From an uncultured Lachnospiraceae bacterium (GTDB taxonomy: Bacteria; Bacillota_A; Clostridia; Lachnospirales; Lachnospiraceae): a DNA stretch of 14,242 bases. The notes below the pieces were generated by a model that saw nothing but the letters and a program-made list of their open reading frames with translations, was not told the DNA's origin and did no database searches. How positions within the stretch are numbered: position 1 is the first letter of the stretch; each line of letters starts with the position of its first letter. The DNA lies in assembly GCA_910587905.1 (NCBI GenBank), contig CAJUOF010000371.1, forward strand, positions 1-14,242, given 5' to 3'. Made by a program: the position numbers and the translations under genes. Positions 1 through 7,773 of the stretch are shown here, piece by piece.

Positions 1-535
1 CCGCACTCTTTGCATCCAGGTTTCCCGTGGGCTCGTCCGCCAGCACGATGGCCGGCTTGGTGACGAGGGCCCTGGCGATGGCCACCCTTTGATTCTCCCC
101 GCCGGAGAGCTCTGCCGGATATTTGTTCTCCTTTCCAATGAGCCGCAGCTTCTTGAGAAGCATGATCTCGTACTCCTCGTCGATCTCCCTCTGGTCCAGA
201 TACAGGGGCATGCGGACGTTGTCGATGGCCGTGTACTCCGGCAGGAGATTGTAGGCCTGGAAAATAAACCCGATCCTCCGGCGTCTGAAAATGGCCGCCT
301 CCTTGTCCGTGAAAGAATACAGGCTTTTCCCCTCCAGCACCACGTCGCCGCCGGTGGGCCTGTCCAACCCCCCGAGAAGATGGAGCAGCGTGGACTTCCC
401 GGAACCGCTCCGCCCGATGACGGCATAAAATTTTCCCTCTTCTATGGAAAGGTCTAGGGGCTTTAAGGCTTCCACTGCCAGTTCGCCCGCCCCATAGGTC
501 TTCTCCAATTGTCTCGCTTCCAATAGGCTTCCCAT
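1..535 (-). CDS. ABC transporter ATP-binding protein, MacB/LolD type (3' end cut)
   Basis: This is an ATPase subunit that would energise an FtsX/MacB-type permease at the inner face of the membrane. 178 codons are present; the family is usually about 220-250 residues, so the C-terminus lies beyond the window. Visible in order are Walker A GRSGSGKST, a Q-loop (FIFQAYNLLPEYT), signature LSGGENQRVAIARAL, Walker B IVLADEPTGNLD and the D-loop. The stretch of Walker B plus GNLD is typical of the MacB/LolD/BceA group. The start is ATG at 535, preceded by GGAGGAG five bases upstream. Its promoter region (637-683) is a near copy of the one in front of the large permease at 8249-11269. I infer that the two are co-regulated and possibly partners. 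A permease gene could also lie just downstream, outside the window, so the true partner is uncertain. Confidence 0.93.
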   Translation of the reverse strand, partial: MGSLLEARQLEKTYGAGELAVEALKPLDLSIEEGKFYAVIGRSGSGKSTLLHLLGGLDRPTGGDVVLEGKSLYSFTDKEAAIFRRRRIGFIFQAYNLLPEYTAIDNVRMPLYLDQREIDEEYEIMLLKKLRLIGKENKYPAELSGGENQRVAIARALVTKPAIVLADEPTGNLDAKSA

Positions 536-636
536 AGTTCCTCCTCCGTTTCCGATCCCAAACTGCGGATTCTTTCTCATCACCTGTCTACATGACCAAA
601 AACGCCACACATAAACACCTTATTCATCTCTGCTTT

Positions 637-683
637 TATGGTAACACAGATGATGTGTGTTTACACGTGACGTTTTCGTAAGC
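637..683 (-). promoter_or_regulatory. Promoter/operator A, upstream of ABC ATPase
   Basis: On the minus strand this element reads GCTTACG, then the core AAAACGTCACGTGTAAAC, then an extended -10 of the form TG-T-TACCAT (the hexamer lies at 638-643). Two TYAC half-sites (TTAC and TCAC) lie 11 bp apart, the spacing expected for a PhoB/OmpR-family dimer. The core overlaps where a -35 box would sit, and no good -35 hexamer is visible, as in activator-dependent promoters. It matches 11294-11340 at 38 of 47 positions with no gaps. The predicted transcript would start near 630, leaving a leader of about 95 nt before the ATG at 535. Binding by the response regulator at 12595-13287 is inferred. Confidence 0.72.
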
Positions 684-754
684 ATTCTATTCTCTTCTAC
701 TTCTATCCCCTGTAAACTGCCGTGCAGCCGCAGACAGGTAACAATTAACAATCA

Positions 755-2752
755 TTACACCCTCGTAAATATGGCAGAGCCATGGACCGGCAGAACCAGA
801 GATTTCCCAAGGATCTCGCCGGAAGCGATCTCTTTTGCTTCAAAAGGCAGTTCCAATGCCGCTTCCTGTCCGGAGAAGTTCGCAGCAAACCAGAACTCGC
901 CTCCGTCTTTCGCAATCTTCTTCACAACTTCGACGCCGGCAGGTACATTCTCCAGGGCCGGAGCAACATTGCACTGGCCTGTGATTTCCTTCATCAGGGC
1001 AACCGTCCCTGCAGTATCTAAATCGCAGCCTACATAGTAGCATTTGCCTTTGCCATACTCATTGACGGTAACCGCGGGCTTGCCTGCATAATACTCACTG
1101 TCGTATACAGCCATCGGTTTTGCCGTAACCGGTTTGATGATATCCGCCCAGATCGAAGCCTCCCCGTTTCCGAAATCCCCCTTCACTGTGACTTTGCAGT
1201 CATTGAGGGAGTCGAATTCCTCCAGTTCGATTCCCGCAACCTCCTTGAAGTATCCGGGAAGGGTACGTTCCGTCATGGAGTTGTCCATTTCTTTTGTGCC
1301 GGAGCGGAAGGTCACTACCAGATTTCCGCCATCCGCCACATACTTCTCAAATTTCGCTTTCAGGCGTTCATCCATCAGGTTAAATGCCGGAGCAACCACC
1401 AGCTTGTAGCCGGAGAAGTCTGTCTCCTCATTGGAGATGTCCATATTATAGTTGCCGGCATAAAGGCCATAATACAGCCCCTTCACATAAGTACGATAGT
1501 CGAAGTTCCAGTTATGAGACTGGAACTCATGGCTCCACTGCTGTTCAAAGGAACGGATCATCAAAATATCTGACGCCACTTTGGAATCCACATTGTATTC
1601 ACATATCTTCGGGAAGGAAGCCCCAATCTCCTTGACCTCCTCGTAGCGGCGGCGCGGAATCCCGTCATGATCCAGAATGCCATACCAGTATTCCTCTGTT
1701 CCAAACAGGCAGGCGCGCCAACGGAAATAGATCATCGCCTCTGCGCCATGAGCCATCGCCTGATACGCCCATTTCTTGATCTCGCCCGGCCTCGGCGTAC
1801 TTCCCACTACGTTCCAGCCGCAAGGGCCGCTCTGCTCTTCCATCACCCATATATTTTTATTCTTGATACCGCGCTCAATGTCAATGGAAAATGCAGGATC
1901 ATAAGGATCTCCGCCCAGGAAGCTCTTCCAGGGGCTGGCAGGATAATTGTCGTAAGTGGCAATATCAATCTGCTCACCCAGTTTATAGTAGTCGTACCTC
2001 TCGCTGACTACGTTGTGGGTAATCGGCACATCACTGTAACGGCGTAAAATGCGGCTCTGAAGCTTACAGTACTCCACAATTCCATCCGACTGGAACCGGG
2101 AATAGTCCAGGTTCAGACCAGGATTATGGCCATTATTGCGGAACATAGCGGCCTGGGATTTCTTCGGAACAATTATCTGGTCCCAATCCGTATATGTCTG
2201 ACTCCAGAATACTGTCCCCCACGCCTTGTTTAACGCGTCAAGACTTCCGTATTTCTTTTTCAGCCAACCGATAAATTTCTGTCTGCAGGACTCACAGTAA
2301 CAGTAGAGGCCGTCGCCACAGGTAAACTCATTGTCAATCTGCCATGCCGCCACTGCCGGATGGCCCGCATAATGCTGCGCCATCTTCTCTACAATCTTCT
2401 CAGAATATTCCCGATAAGTCTCATTGTTATAGCAGTAATGACGGCGGGAACCAAATCCCTGCACCAGGCCGTTTTCATCCACCTGATAAATGGAAGGATG
2501 CTTATCCATCAGCCACTTGGGAGGCGTGGCCGTAGGAGTTCCCATGACCACCTGAATCCCCCCTTTATAAAATACATCCAACGCTTCATCCAGCCAGGAA
2601 AAATCCCAATGGCCTTCTGACGGTTCCAGCTTTGCCCATGCAAACTCCGCGACACGGATCAGGTTGAATCCAGCTTCTTTCATAAGCTTTGCGTCAACCG
2701 CCCAACGCTCACGGGGCCAATGTTCCGGATAATAATCAGCACCATAATACAT
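755..2752 (-). CDS. GH42 beta-galactosidase, cytoplasmic
   Basis: This enzyme hydrolyses terminal beta-galactosides (some GH42 members prefer alpha-L-arabinopyranosides). It has no signal peptide, so it should act on imported substrate. The N-terminus (MYYGADYYPEHWP) is a GH42 hallmark. In 665-residue numbering, the acid/base is Glu142 in IDNEF and the nucleophile is Glu305 in VMEEQ. Cys107, Cys151, Cys153 and Cys156 match the zinc-binding cysteines known in the Thermus GH42 enzyme. A TIM barrel covers roughly residues 1-385, followed by the trimerisation and beta-sandwich domains, and the length is normal. I chose ATG 2752 because AGAGAGG (2761-2767) lies 8 nt upstream. The in-frame ATG at 2776 has no ribosome binding site and would add eight residues. 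It is the last gene of the sugar operon, 54 nt after permease 2. No convincing terminator follows it. Confidence 0.93.
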   Translation of the reverse strand: MYYGADYYPEHWPRERWAVDAKLMKEAGFNLIRVAEFAWAKLEPSEGHWDFSWLDEALDVFYKGGIQVVMGTPTATPPKWLMDKHPSIYQVDENGLVQGFGSRRHYCYNNETYREYSEKIVEKMAQHYAGHPAVAAWQIDNEFTCGDGLYCYCESCRQKFIGWLKKKYGSLDALNKAWGTVFWSQTYTDWDQIIVPKKSQAAMFRNNGHNPGLNLDYSRFQSDGIVEYCKLQSRILRRYSDVPITHNVVSERYDYYKLGEQIDIATYDNYPASPWKSFLGGDPYDPAFSIDIERGIKNKNIWVMEEQSGPCGWNVVGSTPRPGEIKKWAYQAMAHGAEAMIYFRWRACLFGTEEYWYGILDHDGIPRRRYEEVKEIGASFPKICEYNVDSKVASDILMIRSFEQQWSHEFQSHNWNFDYRTYVKGLYYGLYAGNYNMDISNEETDFSGYKLVVAPAFNLMDERLKAKFEKYVADGGNLVVTFRSGTKEMDNSMTERTLPGYFKEVAGIELEEFDSLNDCKVTVKGDFGNGEASIWADIIKPVTAKPMAVYDSEYYAGKPAVTVNEYGKGKCYYVGCDLDTAGTVALMKEITGQCNVAPALENVPAGVEVVKKIAKDGGEFWFAANFSGQEAALELPFEAKEIASGEILGKSLVLPVHGSAIFTRV

Positions 2753-2767
2753 AAGCCATACCTCTCT
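2753..2767 (-). promoter_or_regulatory. Ribosome binding site deciding the GH42 start
   Basis: AGAGAGG on the minus strand (2761-2767) sits 8 nt before ATG 2752. Upstream of the alternative ATG at 2776 the sequence is A/T-rich (CTTTAAATATAC) with no Shine-Dalgarno match. The shorter start also gives the canonical GH42 N-terminus. Confidence 0.7.
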
Positions 2768-2806
2768 TTCTTTCATGTATATTTAAAGGTTATATAGTCC
2801 GCCCTG

Positions 2807-3772
2807 TCAGGACGCCATTTTTGCTCTCTTTAACCGTGCACTCCATTCATTAAACTGAGCTTTGATCTGGGTAAAGCCAATGAAGAACAACAGGAATACA
2901 CCCACAATTACCTTCTGCCATGTACCGTCAACACCGATTGCCACAAGTCCGGCAGCAATCAACTTCATGGTAAAAGTACCGATCATGATGCCTACCACCC
3001 GGTTTACTACACCAGAAAGATAGATGGCAATAAATCCGGACATCATCGCGTCGAAGGTGACACTCATGGTTCCCATGTTTTTTGCAGGAGAAAGCGCTGT
3101 GCCATAGGAAAGGTTAATTAATCCGGCAACTCCGAAAAACACGCCCGCAATGAAGAAGGACCAGAACTTTACTTTACGGGGATTAATGCCGGCCGTTTTT
3201 GCAATCAGTTCATTGCTGCCCACGGCCTTGACATTAAATCCAAGTTTCGTCTTATTGTAGAGTACATACAAAATCACAAACATTGTCAATGTAACAAGGA
3301 AAATCCAGGGGGCCTGCCCAAGAACTGCATTTTCCTTTGTAATTGAGACACCAAGACCACCCTTGTAAACGGAGGCCACCGATTCATAAATCAGCAACAA
3401 ACCGACCGTAACCACTACGGAAGGAACTCTCAGGATGGTATAGGCAGCCGCATTGATCAGGCCAAGCAAAATTCCTGATAGGATTCCGGCAGCAACCATG
3501 GCTGCAAAACCATACCGATTGCAATAGTATCCACAAATCAAGCCCACAAAAGTCACAATAGCACCGGGGCTGAAATCCCAGATACCGATGGTCATGTTGC
3601 AGCACATCCCAAATGCCATGATGGTAACCATCATCGCCTGCTGGGCAATAATATACAACGCTTCCAGTGATCCGAAGTTTTTAGGCTGAATAACTTTGAA
3701 AATCGCATAAACGATAACCGGCAGAGCCAGCGCCTTCACTGCGGAGACTATGAACTTTTTCATCTTTTCCAC
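2807..3772 (-). CDS. CUT2 sugar ABC transporter permease 2 (RbsC/MglC family)
   Basis: This is an integral membrane subunit (BPD_transp_2 fold, about 8-10 hydrophobic segments, 321 residues, normal for the family) that forms the sugar channel with permease 1. The conserved N-half motif is IWDFSPGAIV, corresponding to the DLSVGS-type motif of RbsC. The cytoplasmic coupling loop resembles the family pattern in NVKAVGSNELIAKTAGI. The start is GTG at 3772, with GGAG 7 nt upstream. The ATG three codons in (3763) has its only purine-rich run too close to work. The gene lies downstream of the solute-binding protein gene, separated by 158 nt containing a strong hairpin (3831-3860). Having two different permeases implies a heterodimeric channel, as in the YtfT/YjfF pair, whereas RbsC is a homodimer. 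The exact sugar cannot be read from the sequence. Confidence 0.92.
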   Translation of the reverse strand: MEKMKKFIVSAVKALALPVIVYAIFKVIQPKNFGSLEALYIIAQQAMMVTIMAFGMCCNMTIGIWDFSPGAIVTFVGLICGYYCNRYGFAAMVAAGILSGILLGLINAAAYTILRVPSVVVTVGLLLIYESVASVYKGGLGVSITKENAVLGQAPWIFLVTLTMFVILYVLYNKTKLGFNVKAVGSNELIAKTAGINPRKVKFWSFFIAGVFFGVAGLINLSYGTALSPAKNMGTMSVTFDAMMSGFIAIYLSGVVNRVVGIMIGTFTMKLIAAGLVAIGVDGTWQKVIVGVFLLFFIGFTQIKAQFNEWSARLKRAKMAS

Positions 3773-3830
3773 GATATCACTCCATATCTCTCATAATGTA
3801 GTATGGCAGCCGCAGCAAGGGAGAGAAGTT

Positions 3831-3860
3831 CTCTGCCGCGGATTCCCTGCCGCGGCAGAG
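3831..3860 (-). other. GC-rich intercistronic hairpin after the binding-protein gene
   Basis: There is a perfect 11-bp inverted repeat, CTCTGCCGCGG / CCGCGGCAGAG, with an 8-nt loop. It lies 70 nt past the stop codon of the solute-binding protein gene. In the direction of transcription it is followed by AGAACTTCTCTCCC with no U-run, so it is not a standard intrinsic terminator. Such hairpins commonly protect the upstream mRNA from 3' exonucleases, or partly terminate transcription, giving more binding protein than permease. That role is inferred here. Confidence 0.75.
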
Positions 3861-3930
3861 CCTCATCTCTCAGGAGGGCCAGTCCCACATAAATTCGTTT
3901 GAGGAACCATACATCAAATATGACAAATCA

Positions 3931-5172
3931 TCAATTTCCGTGACGGGTCATAACATCCTCAATGGTATAAGCAGCAGCGGTAGCGCGCAGGCTGTCGATG
4001 GTCAAGTCAGGATTCAGGCTCTTGATCATCTGTCCGAGCTCTTCCTCTGTGTATGCATAAACGCCGTCGGCATCATTCTCAACATACTGATAGTAATTAA
4101 CCGCATCTTCATAGGACTGGAAATCGATAAACTGAAGATCGATCTGCTCAGGCTTTTCAGAAAGTCTGTTGCCCTCCACAGCATTGATTAACATTGCGGC
4201 CGTGAAGATCGGGTCAACATAATGTCCACCGGCGATGGAGAACAGGGTTCCATCCTCCAGGTATTCCTTCATCAGGTCGGCGTCGATAAAGTCCACAACC
4301 GCCAGCTTGATTTCTCCGCGCTTCTTATGCTTATCCAGGGCAGCCAGAGCTCCTTCAAGCTGAGAAGCTGTACCACCGGTCAGGAAAACAGCATCCAAAT
4401 CCGGGTTTCCAGCGATGAATTTCTCTACGGCTTCCATGGTCTCTGCAGCCGACGCAGCACCCTGTCCACGGTACTCAGCTACCAGCTCCATATCCGTACT
4501 CTCACAAACCTCTACCACACCGGCCCAGCGGGCGTCATGTGTCGTATCACCAACCGCACGTCCGATCATACCAATCTTCTTTGCGCCGCCCTTGGACAGG
4601 TTGGTTGCCAGACGGCGAGAAATCTCCTGCTCGTCCTCACAGGTATTGCCCACAAAATACTCACACTTTTCCAGCTCCGCGGCGATCTCATCAGATACCA
4701 CCTTTCGCCACTGCAGGCCAAAATATACCTCATTATCCTGGCAAATCTGAGCCAACTTGGGAAGCATGGTATCAGAATAGTTTACAATCAGAATACAATT
4801 GCAGCCGCCTGCAATCAGGTTTTCCGCAGATTGAATCTGAGTCTCAGGGGAGGTCGCATTGGAGTCAATTACAACCTCGCCTTCCACCTGCTTGACCAGC
4901 TTTTCTACCATCATAGTAGAATTACGGCCCAGGGCATCGGTAGTACCCCAGATCAGAATGCCCATCTTGACCTTTTCTCCATTGGAAGACACTTCTCCTG
5001 CCAGGCTTTCTGCCGCCTTCGTTTCCTCTGCCCCTCCATCGTCGGCCTTCGTCTCAGCCGCTGCAGCCGTTGTTCCCTTATCATCGGAACCACTCTTGTT
5101 ATCACTGCCGCAGCCTGCCAGTGTCGCTACAGCCATAGCCGCAGCCAATAAAAGTGCTACTAATTTCTTCAT
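3931..5172 (-). CDS. Sugar ABC transporter solute-binding lipoprotein (type I periplasmic-binding fold)
   Basis: This extracellular lipoprotein captures the sugar and delivers it to the permeases. The 413 residues begin with a short basic n-region (MKK), a hydrophobic core and the lipobox LAGC, with lipidated Cys21. Residues about 22-66 form a low-complexity Ala/Glu/Lys/Asp/Gly linker typical of clostridial binding proteins. From about residue 67 (KVKMGILIWGTTD) the alternating alpha/beta pattern is that of the Peripla_BP_1/4 family, with hinge-side segments such as AVFLTGG and LAVVDFIDADL. The start is ATG 5172 with AGGAGG 5 nt upstream, one of the strongest ribosome binding sites in the window. 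The gene sits between the two permease genes, which is unusual. The ligand is not identifiable. The linked GH42 gene suggests a galactose-containing or arabinose-containing solute, which is an inference from context. Confidence 0.92.
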   Translation of the reverse strand: MKKLVALLLAAAMAVATLAGCGSDNKSGSDDKGTTAAAAETKADDGGAEETKAAESLAGEVSSNGEKVKMGILIWGTTDALGRNSTMMVEKLVKQVEGEVVIDSNATSPETQIQSAENLIAGGCNCILIVNYSDTMLPKLAQICQDNEVYFGLQWRKVVSDEIAAELEKCEYFVGNTCEDEQEISRRLATNLSKGGAKKIGMIGRAVGDTTHDARWAGVVEVCESTDMELVAEYRGQGAASAAETMEAVEKFIAGNPDLDAVFLTGGTASQLEGALAALDKHKKRGEIKLAVVDFIDADLMKEYLEDGTLFSIAGGHYVDPIFTAAMLINAVEGNRLSEKPEQIDLQFIDFQSYEDAVNYYQYVENDADGVYAYTEEELGQMIKSLNPDLTIDSLRATAAAYTIEDVMTRHGN

Positions 5173-5272
5173 GTTTTCCTCCTTTTCTTTTCTTCCTTAT
5201 ATTTTTAGGTTCCTTATGGAGCCCTGGAAGCATATGTAAACACTCTGGCCATTTTCTTGCCATATCTGATCG

Positions 5273-6250
5273 TTATTTGATAACTGCAATATTTCCTCTC
5301 TCGAAGGAAAGCGCTACGGCAATCAAGAAGATCGCCCCCTTGACACCCTGCTGCACCAGGTCATTGAGCCCCCAGATAACCAGTCCGTTCATCAGGAAGG
5401 CCAGCATGGTACTTCCAAGAATGACAGCCCGGACTTTTGAACTGGCGCCACCGGAAAGAGGCATACCGCCAAGTACGATTGCCAGCAATACGTTCATCTC
5501 CAGGCCGGTGCCTGTGGTGGGCGCCACGGAGCCGGCACGAATCAGGGCGAAGAAACCGCACAGACCGGCGGTCGCACCGGATAGAAGAAAAGCCAAGATT
5601 TTCATCTTGTCCAAAGGTACGCCGGACTGAATCGAAGCAGCGCCGCCGGAACCAATGGCTTTACAATATTTCCCAAACTTCGTATAGCTAAAAGTAATCA
5701 CCGTGGCCGTTACCAACAGCACCGTCACCACAATCTTGACCACGGTCCCGTCCAGCCAATTCCAGGACATAGGAATAATCAGCCCCGATATCGTAAGCAC
5801 CTGTACAATTCCGCGGAATGTAAACTGAGTACAAAGGGTAACAATATTTGCCGGAGCACGAAAACCTACATGAAGCAGGCCGTTTAAGGTACCGATCGCT
5901 GCACCAACCAATAACGCAATCAGAAGAGAAACCGCCACCCCTGCGCCGCTCACCATAGCAGCCACGGCCGCAGCTACCGCGGAAACCGATCCCATTGAGA
6001 AATCCAGATTTCCCTGGGAGATAACAAATACCATCCCACAGGCCCCCAAGATGATGGAAAAAATCTGATTCAGAATCGTCTGCAGATTTTTAACTGTCAA
6101 AAGTTTACCGCCGGTCGTCACCTGAAAAAATACGATAATAAAAACCAGGCCCGCAAAGGGTACCAGGGAACGAACCAGTTTGCCCCACCGTTCCTTGTCG
6201 CTCCACAATTCCAGCAGTGCATTGCCTTTCTTTGTTGTCGCCTCGTTCAT
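5273..6250 (-). CDS. CUT2 sugar ABC transporter permease 1 (RbsC/MglC family)
   Basis: This is an inner-membrane channel subunit of the sugar importer, 325 residues with multiple hydrophobic helices from about residue 27. The family motif QGNLDFSMGSV (about residues 79-89) corresponds to the DLSVGS motif of RbsC/XylH. A second conserved block, APANIVTLCTQFTFRG (about 132-147), matches the family's IVTLxxxxxxRG pattern. The cytoplasmic coupling segment is in KYCKAIGSGGAASIQSGV. ATG 6250 is preceded by GGGAGG 8 nt upstream. The gene begins 14 nt after the ATPase stop codon, so the two are almost certainly co-transcribed and probably translationally coupled. It is clearly diverged from permease 2 (2807-3772), so the channel is probably a heterodimer. 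Confidence 0.93.
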   Translation of the reverse strand: MNEATTKKGNALLELWSDKERWGKLVRSLVPFAGLVFIIVFFQVTTGGKLLTVKNLQTILNQIFSIILGACGMVFVISQGNLDFSMGSVSAVAAAVAAMVSGAGVAVSLLIALLVGAAIGTLNGLLHVGFRAPANIVTLCTQFTFRGIVQVLTISGLIIPMSWNWLDGTVVKIVVTVLLVTATVITFSYTKFGKYCKAIGSGGAASIQSGVPLDKMKILAFLLSGATAGLCGFFALIRAGSVAPTTGTGLEMNVLLAIVLGGMPLSGGASSKVRAVILGSTMLAFLMNGLVIWGLNDLVQQGVKGAIFLIAVALSFERGNIAVIK

Positions 6251-6264
6251 TTTCCGATCCTCCC

Positions 6265-7773
6265 TTAAATCATATACTCAATGATCACGGACTCCGTGAC
6301 ATCAGAACTGCGCATAAATTCCTTCTGAATCTCGCCATCCTTGAGAACCAAAATCCGATCACTCATACCGATTACTTCGGGCAACTCCTCCGAGATCATC
6401 AGGATCGATTTTCCTTCTGCCTTCAGTTTTTCCATCAACCGATAGATGGCAGCCTTAACGCCAACGTCAATCCCACGGGTAGGGCAGTCCAGGATCAGAA
6501 CCTCTGATCCGTTTCCGATCCACTTTGCCAAAACCACCTTCTGCTTATTCCCGCCAGAAAGATACATGACGCACTGATCGATTCCGCGCATTTTGATCTG
6601 CATCTGTTCCGCTCCGCGTTTGGCCAGCTCCTTTTCACTGGACGGGAAAATAAGAAAGCCTTTTTTCAACATATCTAAGGAAGGAAGCGAGATGTTATCC
6701 TGAATGCTGGAGAGCAGCATAAGCGCTTCCTGATCTCTGTTCTTGGACACATATCCCATTTTTGAGTTGATTGCTGTGATCGGTTTTTTAATTTCCACCT
6801 CAGCGCCATCCCGATAAGCGGACACAGTCCCGGAAGCCGGTGGAATCAACCCGAAGAGAACCTTCCCCAGCTCATGGATTCCACAGTCCGTCAGACCGGC
6901 CAGGCCGAGGATCTCTCCTTTATGTAACTGAAGAGAAATATCCTTCAAAATACCTGCATGAATATTTTTACACTCAAGCACCACCTCTTCGCCATACTCA
7001 TGCTCATAATCCGCTCGGTAATATTCCTCTCCAATCTCACGTCCGACCATCAACTGCCGAACCTGGGAAGGTGTACAATCCTTCACAGCCAGCGTATCCA
7101 CATAGTGTCCATCTCGCATAACAGAGATAGAATTACATTTATCCATGACCTCATCCAAGTCGTGGGAAATGAAAATCACCGTCTTTCCGCTGTCGCGCAG
7201 CCTTGCAATGATCGAGTAGAGAATGTCACGTCCCCTCTGGGACAAAGCCGTAGTTGTCTCGTCAACAATCAAAATCTCCGGCTCCATATACATCGCTCTG
7301 GCCATCTCCACGATCTTACGGTCCTCAAAAGCCATTTTGTCCACCAACGCCTCAGGCTGGATATAATCGACTCCGATTTCCTTTAAAATGCGGTCCGCTT
7401 CCTGATTCATCCTGCGGGTGTCCAGAATCTTAAGCCCATTTTGGAATAAATCCTCTTTGCCAAGGAAAATATTGGCCGCTACTGTCATGCCCTCAATGGT
7501 TCCCATCTCCTGGACAATCATACACACATGATGGTTCTTCGCATCCACATTATTGACCGGGCTGTATGGCTGGCCATGTAGCTCCATCGTCCCCTCATCA
7601 GGCTGAAGCTGACCGGAAATTGCATTGGAAAGCGTGGACTTGCCAGAGCCATTCTCACCAATCAGGCCACGAACCTCACCGGAACAAAAGTCCAGTGTCA
7701 CATCTACAAGGGCCCTCGTGCTAGCGAAAGATTTTGTAATCCCTCTAACCCTCAATACTGTTTCCTGCTTCAT
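6265..7773 (-). CDS. CUT2 sugar ABC transporter double ATPase (RbsA/MglA family), asymmetric
   Basis: This is a tandem nucleotide-binding protein (502 residues, normal for RbsA/MglA) that powers the sugar importer. NBD1 has an intact Walker A GENGSGKST (39-47), Q88, Walker B ILIVDE (Asp171, Glu172) and switch His204 in ISHD. Its signature position reads MAFEDRKIVEMARAM instead of an LSxGQ-like motif. NBD2 has a lost Walker A (GLAGLTDCGIHE, no Lys), a good signature LSGGNKQKV (405-413), and Walker B LILDCPTRGID with Cys430 where the catalytic Glu is usual. The composite site made of NBD1 Walker motifs plus the NBD2 signature is therefore intact, while the opposite site is degenerate in all three elements. 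ATG 7773 has GAGGTG 7-8 nt upstream. It is the first gene of the operon, with a leader of about 130 nt from the promoter at 7915-7942. Confidence 0.94.
   Translation of the reverse strand: MKQETVLRVRGITKSFASTRALVDVTLDFCSGEVRGLIGENGSGKSTLSNAISGQLQPDEGTMELHGQPYSPVNNVDAKNHHVCMIVQEMGTIEGMTVAANIFLGKEDLFQNGLKILDTRRMNQEADRILKEIGVDYIQPEALVDKMAFEDRKIVEMARAMYMEPEILIVDETTTALSQRGRDILYSIIARLRDSGKTVIFISHDLDEVMDKCNSISVMRDGHYVDTLAVKDCTPSQVRQLMVGREIGEEYYRADYEHEYGEEVVLECKNIHAGILKDISLQLHKGEILGLAGLTDCGIHELGKVLFGLIPPASGTVSAYRDGAEVEIKKPITAINSKMGYVSKNRDQEALMLLSSIQDNISLPSLDMLKKGFLIFPSSEKELAKRGAEQMQIKMRGIDQCVMYLSGGNKQKVVLAKWIGNGSEVLILDCPTRGIDVGVKAAIYRLMEKLKAEGKSILMISEELPEVIGMSDRILVLKDGEIQKEFMRSSDVTESVIIEYMI

Noticed and set aside
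684..754. Possible terminator after the GH42 gene
   Set aside because: Only a 4-bp CTGC/GCAG pairing is visible and no T-run follows. Read-through toward the ATPase cannot be excluded.
4222..5151. 309-codon open frame on the plus strand
   Set aside because: It lies wholly antisense to the binding-protein gene. The translation has no recognisable domain, and there is no promoter or ribosome binding site. It reflects codon bias in the real gene.
5173..5272. Small stem between the binding-protein and permease 1 genes (around AGGTTCC / GGAGCC)
   Set aside because: Only about six pairs including a wobble, and no U-tract. Too weak to call a terminator or regulatory structure.
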